A stretch of DNA of 38,329 nt, taken from the NCBI GenBank assembly GCA_021806565.1, contig JAJZXK010000026.1:1-38329 (forward strand), in the 5' to 3' direction. The position numbers and the translations under genes are program-made. Below, piece by piece: positions 33,125-38,329 of this stretch. The notes beneath the pieces are model-generated. The model did not search any database and had not been told where the DNA came from. It saw only the letters and a list, made by a program, of their open reading frames with translations. This DNA comes from Bacillota bacterium. GTDB taxonomy: Bacteria; Bacillota; Sulfobacillia; RBS10-35; JAJYVN01. Within the stretch, counting starts at the first letter, position 1. The number at the start of each line of letters is the position of its first letter.

Positions 33125-33739
33125 TCACAGGCGGGAGCGCTCAGGGGTGAGCACCGCGGCAAACCGCGCCAGGCGGCCCCCCAGGTACCGCGCCGCCTCC
33201 AGGACCTCGGGCGCGACCGCGACGCCCTCGCGCGCAGCCTGGTAGCTCACGCCGTAGGGATTGCCGCCCGCGGCATAGACCACCCGGTCGGTGTAGCCCG
33301 GCGCGACGATCACCGTGCCCCAGTGGTACATGACGTTGTGGATCGTGTGCAGCGTCGTCTCCTGGCCGCCGTGCGGGTTGGCCGCGCCGGTGAAGGCCGC
33401 GGCCGGCTTGTTGGCCATGACGCCCCTGCCCCAGAGCCCGCCGAGTCCGTCGAAGAACAGCTTGAGCGCAGCGGCCATCACCCCGAACCGGGTCGGTGAA
33501 CCGAACGCGTAGCCATCTGCCCATTCCACGTCCTCCGGCGCCGCCAGGGGCACCCCGGCCGCCTCCGCCACGTGGGCCTTCCAGCCCGGATTGGCGGCGA
33601 CGACCGCTTCGGGTGCCAACTCCGCCACCCGCCGCAGCCGGGTCTGCGCGCCGGCCGCGCGCGCACCCTCCTCGACTGCCTGGGCCACGCGGTAGGTGTG
33701 TCCGGTAGCGCTGTAGTAAATCACCGCGAGCTTTGCCAT
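33125..33739 (-). CDS. WrbA-like NAD(P)H:quinone oxidoreductase (flavodoxin fold)
   Basis: A 204-residue FMN protein of the WrbA family, which performs two-electron reduction of quinones and avoids semiquinone radicals. The phosphate-binding loop YYSATGHTYRVAQ lies at the N-terminus, GSPTRFGVMAAALKLFFD in the middle contacts the FMN ring, and GGQETTLHTIHNVMYHWGTVIV is the WrbA-specific block. Length is normal for the family. The ATG at 33739 follows GGGGGGGAT by about seven bases. It is between sulfatase 3 and sulfatase 2 in the same direction; a direct link to glycan metabolism is not obvious, and it may simply be a stress gene. Confidence 0.92.
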   Translation of the reverse strand: MAKLAVIYYSATGHTYRVAQAVEEGARAAGAQTRLRRVAELAPEAVVAANPGWKAHVAEAAGVPLAAPEDVEWADGYAFGSPTRFGVMAAALKLFFDGLGGLWGRGVMANKPAAAFTGAANPHGGQETTLHTIHNVMYHWGTVIVAPGYTDRVVYAAGGNPYGVSYQAAREGVAVAPEVLEAARYLGGRLARFAAVLTPERSRL

Positions 33740-33838
33740 CCGGTATCCCCCCCACTCCGCGACCGACCGCCGACGAGCGGCCGGTCCACCCCTGCACCCC
33801 GCACAGGCTCTCCCAACCGCTGGCTCCGCACCCGCCGC

Positions 33839-35302
33839 CTATTCCCCGTGGTAAAGGCCGCCGAAATAGGTCCGCCAGCCCGCGGGCGCCGGATGGGCGT
33901 CGGTCACGCGATACGCGGCGGGAAAGGCATCGCGGCCCTCTGAGCGCAACCACGCCGTCAGGGAGGGGTCGAGGCCGCGGCGGACGATTTCGTCCACGGC
34001 CGCGCGATGCAGGCGGACCACCGTCTCGGGATGGTCCGCGGCAACGTCGACCTTCTCCCCCAGGCGCCTCAGCGCGCAGCGCCCCGGATCGGCGGCTACG
34101 GCCAGGGCCCATTCCCGGTCGAAGGCCGAAAACAGGATGCCGCCGGCGCGCTGCTTCCAGGTGCTCACCGCGGTGCCGCACAGGGCGATCTCCCGCTTGG
34201 CGTGGTCTTCGCGCGCCGTGGCCAAAAGGTCGTGGGATTCGAGATCCTGCGGCGCCTGCCCACCGGCCAAGCCCAGCAGGGTCGCAAAGATGTCCTGCGA
34301 CTGCACGAGCGCGCTGCTCGTGCCGGACCCGGCCCCCGGCACGTGGACCAGTAGCGGGACGTGCGCCTCATTTTCCAACGGGGGTGCGGCCTTGCCGAAA
34401 GGGGAATCCGGGCGGTCTCCGACGTTGGTCCCGTGATCCCCGAGCAGCACCACCGCGGTCCGTTCCGCCAGACCCGTTTGCTCGAGCGTGTCCAGAAAGG
34501 TGCCGAGCCAGCGGTCCATGAACGTCACCTTGGCGGCGTATTGCGCCCTGAGGTTCAGGAGCGCCCGCGGTGAAAGGTCCGGCCGGTTGCGGCCCCCCGA
34601 GAAGGATCGCGGGTCCAGCATGCCGTCGTACCCGGGCGTACGATCGTACAAGCGCACATACTCGGGCGGCGAGTCCCAGGGCTCGTGGGGATCGAAGCAA
34701 TCGACCCAGAGAAAGAACCGGTCGCGGCTCGCGTTGTCGCGCAGGAACCGCGACGCCGTCGTGAACAGGCGGGCGACGTTCCAATCCTCTTCCCGCACCC
34801 GCCCGCGGTTGGTCGGCACATACCCCGCCCCGGGATTCCAGCCGCGCCGCAGGACGCGCTCGTCGTCACGCGGCAGGGGGTCGAACATCGGATCCAGGCG
34901 CCAGTTGGGCAGATAGGACCAGTCGTCGGTGATCCAGGCGCGGTCCACCTCCGCCCCCCGCACCTGCGTCCAGGCGTGGAAGGGGAAATCGAAACCGTGC
35001 CCGCCGTTGACCAGGTGAGGCGTGTCATGGATCAACTGGGTGCAATAGCCATGTTCGGCCAGGGCGCGGGGCAGGGTCGGCCGGTCGCAGTCCAGCGGCT
35101 TCCACGGGTGGAACGGCGCGCCGTACCGCCCTGTGATCAGATCCGTGCGTAGCGGGATGGTCGGAAAGCTGCCGGCGAAGGCCCGCCGGAAGTTCCACGA
35201 GCGGGCCGCCAACCGGTCCAGGTTGGGCGTTTGCACCTCCTGGTTGCCGTTGGCTCCGAGGTGATCGAAGCGCAACGTGTCGATGACGATCAGCACGATG
35301 TT
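33839..35302 (-). CDS. Sulfatase-superfamily hydrolase 3 with Thr at the nucleophile position
   Basis: A 487-residue sulfatase/alkaline phosphatase superfamily protein. A metal-ligand Asp9 is in IVIDTLRFDHLG, and a second metal site is in VVLLGDHGTNVGD. At the nucleophile position the sequence is SFPTIPLRTDLITG, so the residue that is Cys or Ser in formylglycine sulfatases is Thr49 (T-I-P-L-R). Without Cys or Ser, formylglycine cannot form; Thr could serve directly as in the nucleotide pyrophosphatase/phosphodiesterase branch, so a phosphodiesterase or phosphonate ester hydrolase role is possible. FLWVDCFDPHEPWDSP is the next conserved block. The GTG start at 35302 follows AGGGGGGG by eight bases. 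It is about 100 bases upstream of the WrbA-like gene. Confidence 0.88.
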   Translation of the reverse strand, partial: NIVLIVIDTLRFDHLGANGNQEVQTPNLDRLAARSWNFRRAFAGSFPTIPLRTDLITGRYGAPFHPWKPLDCDRPTLPRALAEHGYCTQLIHDTPHLVNGGHGFDFPFHAWTQVRGAEVDRAWITDDWSYLPNWRLDPMFDPLPRDDERVLRRGWNPGAGYVPTNRGRVREEDWNVARLFTTASRFLRDNASRDRFFLWVDCFDPHEPWDSPPEYVRLYDRTPGYDGMLDPRSFSGGRNRPDLSPRALLNLRAQYAAKVTFMDRWLGTFLDTLEQTGLAERTAVVLLGDHGTNVGDRPDSPFGKAAPPLENEAHVPLLVHVPGAGSGTSSALVQSQDIFATLLGLAGGQAPQDLESHDLLATAREDHAKREIALCGTAVSTWKQRAGGILFSAFDREWALAVAADPGRCALRRLGEKVDVAADHPETVVRLHRAAVDEIVRRGLDPSLTAWLRSEGRDAFPAAYRVTDAHPAPAGWRTYFGGLYHGE

Positions 35303-35542
35303 CACGAAGGACGCCCCCCCTGTTCCGCCCAGGCCGGCCAGCGGCCGGGCGCGCTGGTGGCGCGGGGACCGCGCCGCCATGACCGCCTTCGGTGGTCGCG
35401 GCGGCGCCCCTGCCTGCCTGCGTGCGTGGATTGACCGTGTGGGTCGAGGCTGGGCGGCACCACGCGGGGCGGTGCGCGCCCGGGCCGCTGGGATGTGCGC
35501 TGCCGGCCGGGCACCGCCGTCTCGGGGTCGCCCGCAGCAACC

Positions 35543-36445
35543 CTACCGAGTCGGTGCGTCCGCGGGCGCCCACAGCCGCAATGCGCCGGGATCGATGGTG
35601 AAGGTCGCCGGGAGGCCGCCGACCAGTTCGCCGTCGGCGTGCACCGCCACCCCGGCCGGCCCCTCGATGCGCACCTCTTTGGCCTGCTGGTAGTCCACGC
35701 CGGGACGCCCGACGTGCCGCCCGAGGAAGGCAAGGGGCAGGATGCCCAGAATGCGACCGCCGCGCAGGTCGCCGACCGTCATCACGTCCAGCAATCCGTC
35801 GTCGAGTTCGGCGCGCGGACAGATCCGCATCCCGCCGCCGTAAGCCGCCGCGTTGCCGATCGCGACCATGAGCCGGCGCGACGGGGCCGGCGGCTCCTGC
35901 GCGTCCAGAGCCACCTTCAGGATGGCGGGCTCATAGCGGAAAGCCTCGCGCACGGCGGTGATGAGGTAGAACAGGGCGCCGCCGTGCCGCTTGGCGGTCG
36001 CGTTGGCGATCCGGGCCACCTCGGCGTCAAACCCCACGCCGGCGATGTTCAAGTAGTACTGGTCGTGCACCCGCCCGAGGTCGACCCGCCGGACATCACC
36101 CGCCGCAAGGGCCGGCAGGAGTTGTGCGGCCGGTCTGCGCAGACCGGCGGAACGGGCGAAGTCGTTACCGGTTCCAAGCGGCAGGACGCCGACCGCAACC
36201 TCGCAGGAGCCGCAGCCGTTGACGATCTCGTGCAGGGTTCCATCGCCGCCGACCGACAGCAGGCGCGTGTACCCCGCCGACTCGGCCTCCGCGGCAAGAC
36301 GCGTGGCGTCTCCGGGTCCCGCCGTCGCCACCTCATCGAAGGTGAAACAGGCTTTGGCCTGCTCGCGCAAACGGGCCCAGCCCGCGGCCGCGCGGCCCGA
36401 ACCCGCCGCCGGATTGACCACCACGAGCGTGCGCTGCCTGGACAT
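35543..36445 (-). CDS. Diacylglycerol/sphingosine kinase-like lipid kinase (YegS/DagK family)
   Basis: A 300-residue lipid kinase that would phosphorylate diacylglycerol or a similar lipid alcohol with ATP. The first domain has VVVNPAAGSGRA at the N-terminus, the nucleotide-binding SVGGDGTLHEIVNG near residue 65, and PLGTGNDFARS near residue 89. The beta-sandwich domain has AIGNAAAYGGGMRICPRAEL and DGLLDVMTVGD. The ATG at 36445 follows GGAGG by nine bases; a longer frame to 36520 has no better site. It would act at the cytoplasmic face of the membrane in phospholipid recycling. It lies between solute-binding lipoprotein 4 and sulfatase 3, all on the minus strand. Confidence 0.93.
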   Translation of the reverse strand: MSRQRTLVVVNPAAGSGRAAAGWARLREQAKACFTFDEVATAGPGDATRLAAEAESAGYTRLLSVGGDGTLHEIVNGCGSCEVAVGVLPLGTGNDFARSAGLRRPAAQLLPALAAGDVRRVDLGRVHDQYYLNIAGVGFDAEVARIANATAKRHGGALFYLITAVREAFRYEPAILKVALDAQEPPAPSRRLMVAIGNAAAYGGGMRICPRAELDDGLLDVMTVGDLRGGRILGILPLAFLGRHVGRPGVDYQQAKEVRIEGPAGVAVHADGELVGGLPATFTIDPGALRLWAPADAPTR

Positions 36446-36577
36446 CCCGCCCGTCCTCCCCGCATCGGTCCGTCCTCCGGGCTCCCAGGCACCCATGCGC
36501 CGACCACGGGGCGACGGCAAATCCCGCCAGAGGTACGCTGCCGGGTGTGGATCTCCTTTATCGGCATATCCGCACTC

Positions 36578-36617
36578 CGCTCGTATCCGCTATCCGCTCG
36601 TATCCGCTATCCGCTCG
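36578..36617. repeat. 17-bp tandem repeat (two full copies plus six bases)
   Basis: The unit CGCTCGTATCCGCTATC occurs at 36578-36594 and 36595-36611, with a partial third copy to 36617. It spans the stop codon of solute-binding lipoprotein 4, whose TAG falls at 36607-36609. Slippage during replication would explain it; a regulatory role is not indicated. Confidence 0.75.
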
Positions 36618-38055
36618 CCGCTGCGCCCGCCCCACCGGCGAACATCCGCCGCAGGCGGCGCAGGCGCAGGCGGGCGGCCGCCACCAACTGCGCCCCGTCC
36701 GGCCCCGGGCCGCCGTGCGACGCGGACGCCTGCAGGGCGTCGATCTGGTCGGCGATGGTGACAAAGGCGGTCTGGACCCCGATCTGCCGCGCCCACAATC
36801 GCCGCCAGGTCGCATCCAGGAGGGTGATGGCCTGCAGGGGTTGATACTTGAAAAACTGCACCCCGTAACCCTCGCCGCGCACCGCCGCCTCGCGCCAGTA
36901 GCCCAGGCGCTTACCGCGCAGCACCGGTGCGGCCGCGCGCACCACCGCCTCCCAGCGGTCCCACTGATCGACCAGCGCGGGCTGCTGCAGTGTCAGGCGC
37001 ATCACGAAGTCGTTCCAGTTCGGATCCAGCGTCACGTAGCGAAAGATCTCCCAGGCCAGTGCCTGATCCGGCGCAAGGTTGCTGAGGCCGTAGAAGTCGG
37101 AGTTCACACCGGCCGCACGGCGCACCGGCCAGCGGGGAAATGGGATGAAGTCCCATTTCACGCCGCTGCCCAGATTCCGCGCCGCCCAAAGCACCGCTTG
37201 GCCCGCGCCGCTGGAAAAGACCACGGACCCGCTGGCGATCCCCGAGTTCAGTCCCGTGCCGTCGATGTTGCCCGTGGTACAGATGCGGTCCCAGATCTGG
37301 GTGAACACCCACTGGCCAGCCCGGATGCTTCCAGGCAGGCCGAGCAGGCAGCGGGTGCGCGAGGCGTCCAGGAAGGCACCGCCGAAGCCGTGCAGGTAAC
37401 CGTAGCCTTCCGCGATATCGCCCGGATCGATGGAGAGGGTCGCCGCGTAACGCCTGGCCGTGCCGCTCCCACCGGCACAACGCCGCCAGAGGGACTCGGC
37501 GTCGCGGTAGGTCCAGGCGGGATCCGGATACGAAAGACCCAGGCGGTCGAGGATGTCCTGGCGGTAGAAGTAGACCTGGGCGGCGGTGTACGCGGGGACG
37601 GCGAATAGTCCGCTCGCCAGCCGGAAGGTTTCCAGTTGCCCCGCCGACCACAGCCCCGTCGACAGATTGTCCCGCCGCAACTCGGCGTCCAGCGGGGCGA
37701 GAAACGGCATGGCGGTGGCAAAGTCGTAGCAGCAGCCGGCGATGATCCACGGACCGGCTCCGGCCGTCAGGGAGGCGACGACCGCCGGCATGTCGCCCCA
37801 AGGCTGATATACCAGCCGCACCCCGCGGTGGCGTGCGTTCCAACCGACGTCCAGATGTCCCTGCACCAACCCCTGCACGGTGGCGCTGGCCGGCGCCTGC
37901 ACGTGCAACTGCACGGGAACCGTGCGGACCCCGGCCTGGGTGGCCGGACGGGCCGCACCCGCCCTCCGACAGCCGCCGGCCGCCACCGCGGCCCCCAGTG
38001 CCGCGGCCAGCAGCGTCCGCCTTCGCGACCGCCCCGCATCCCCGCCGTGCACCAT
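36607..38055 (-). CDS. Extracellular solute-binding lipoprotein 4
   Basis: A 482-residue exported protein of the carbohydrate ABC solute-binding type. The N-terminus has SRRRTLL (10-16) and a lipobox AGGC with Cys29, a likely Tat lipoprotein signal. Mature blocks RRDNLSTGLWSAGQLETF, SYPDPAWTYRDAESLW and NSDFYGLSNLAPDQALAWEI parallel those of the other binding proteins, and the tail RRLRRMFAGGAGAAASG is a variant of the MFAAGR tail of lipoproteins 2 and 3. The ATG at 38055 follows GAGGGGG by six bases. It lies about 190 bases from the start of a divergent plus-strand gene at 38244. No ABC permease or ATPase is in the window. Confidence 0.88.
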   Translation of the reverse strand: MVHGGDAGRSRRRTLLAAALGAAVAAGGCRRAGAARPATQAGVRTVPVQLHVQAPASATVQGLVQGHLDVGWNARHRGVRLVYQPWGDMPAVVASLTAGAGPWIIAGCCYDFATAMPFLAPLDAELRRDNLSTGLWSAGQLETFRLASGLFAVPAYTAAQVYFYRQDILDRLGLSYPDPAWTYRDAESLWRRCAGGSGTARRYAATLSIDPGDIAEGYGYLHGFGGAFLDASRTRCLLGLPGSIRAGQWVFTQIWDRICTTGNIDGTGLNSGIASGSVVFSSGAGQAVLWAARNLGSGVKWDFIPFPRWPVRRAAGVNSDFYGLSNLAPDQALAWEIFRYVTLDPNWNDFVMRLTLQQPALVDQWDRWEAVVRAAAPVLRGKRLGYWREAAVRGEGYGVQFFKYQPLQAITLLDATWRRLWARQIGVQTAFVTIADQIDALQASASHGGPGPDGAQLVAAARLRLRRLRRMFAGGAGAAASG

Positions 38056-38243
38056 CGCCATCCCCCTCGAGCGGCGATTGCCGGGCCGGTGCCACCGCTC
38101 CTGCAGCCGCGCGCGCGATTCGCGCCGACCTGCCCACACCGTTGCCGCGCCGTGCGCCGACCGGCAGGAATCGGCCCGCCCCAGGCGGCAAGGAGCAACA
38201 CGGCCACATCGGCAGCCGATGCTTCTGGAGGTGAGCCTTGGCC

Positions 38244-38329
38244 ATGGACATCGGGAGCAGAGCGCCGGAGAGCGCGGCGGCGGCACCCGCGGGGCGATGG
38301 GGCGGCGCGCCGCCACCCGATCGCCGCTG
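38244..38329 (+). CDS. 5' end of an unidentified gene, cut by the window edge
   Basis: An ATG at 38244 follows a strong GGAGGTGA ribosome site by nine bases, and the frame stays open to the end of the window (28 codons: MDIGSRAPESAAAAPAGRW and onward). Ala/Pro/Arg-rich N-termini of this kind are common before the first membrane segment of transporter permeases, and the gene is divergent from solute-binding lipoprotein 4, but nothing visible identifies it. Confidence 0.45.
   Translation, partial: MDIGSRAPESAAAAPAGRWGGAPPPDRR

Noticed and set aside
1-38329. CRISPR arrays, tRNA and rRNA genes
   Set aside because: I looked for regularly spaced repeats and for tRNA T-loop-like TTCGAAT/TTCAAAT contexts and saw none.

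Overview
The window is very GC-rich and densely coded, mostly on the minus strand. The left 7.7 kb carries the yicC-remA-rpoZ-coaBC-priA core cluster typical of Bacillota, plus a small gene that looks like an alpha/beta-type small acid-soluble spore protein. Together with the high GC this suggests a high-GC, probably spore-forming Bacillota lineage (of the Limnochordia/Symbiobacteria/Sulfobacillia kind). That placement is an inference from gene content; no rRNA or other marker is present.

Layout. 162-9183 (minus) reads as one co-directional run: a solute-binding lipoprotein, a DegT-type aminotransferase, a HhH-GPD DNA glycosylase, the SASP-like gene, yicC, remA, rpoZ, coaBC and priA. The guanylate kinase gene that often sits between remA and rpoZ is absent. 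9180-10129 is a decayed IS607-family element in which the recombinase tnpA is broken and its C-terminal half is fused in frame to the C-terminal half of TnpB. 10545-14400 holds a second solute-binding lipoprotein and, divergently, a 12-motif beta-propeller lipoprotein. 14980-18713 holds two PhyH-type Fe(II)/2-oxoglutarate dioxygenases and a divergent GH2 glycosidase. 18710-22706 holds an orphan DltD-like protein, a DinB-like protein and a PAS-GGDEF-methyltransferase fusion. 23059-25588 (plus) is a Gfo/Idh/MocA dehydrogenase followed by a third solute-binding lipoprotein. 25639-27204 is a decay zone: a deleted HAD phosphatase, the C-terminal half of an Rpn-family protein, and tandem repeats resembling an IS21-type end. 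27205-36445 (minus) carries three sulfatase-family hydrolases, a GxGYxYP-family lipoprotein, a WrbA-like flavoprotein and a lipid kinase. A fourth solute-binding lipoprotein (36607-38055) and the start of a plus-strand gene close the window.

Functionally, the accessory part looks like a foraging region for sulfated or decorated glycans: exported binding lipoproteins, sulfatases, GH2, a GxGYxYP putative glycosidase, a sugar-type oxidoreductase and dioxygenases. No transporter permease or ATPase and no sulfatase-maturing enzyme is present. The most unusual items are the PAS-GGDEF-methyltransferase fusion, the TnpA-TnpB fusion relic, a CoaBC with no cysteine, a sulfatase with Thr at the nucleophile position, four orphan binding proteins of which three share a C-terminal tag, and a SASP-like start codon inside a hairpin.
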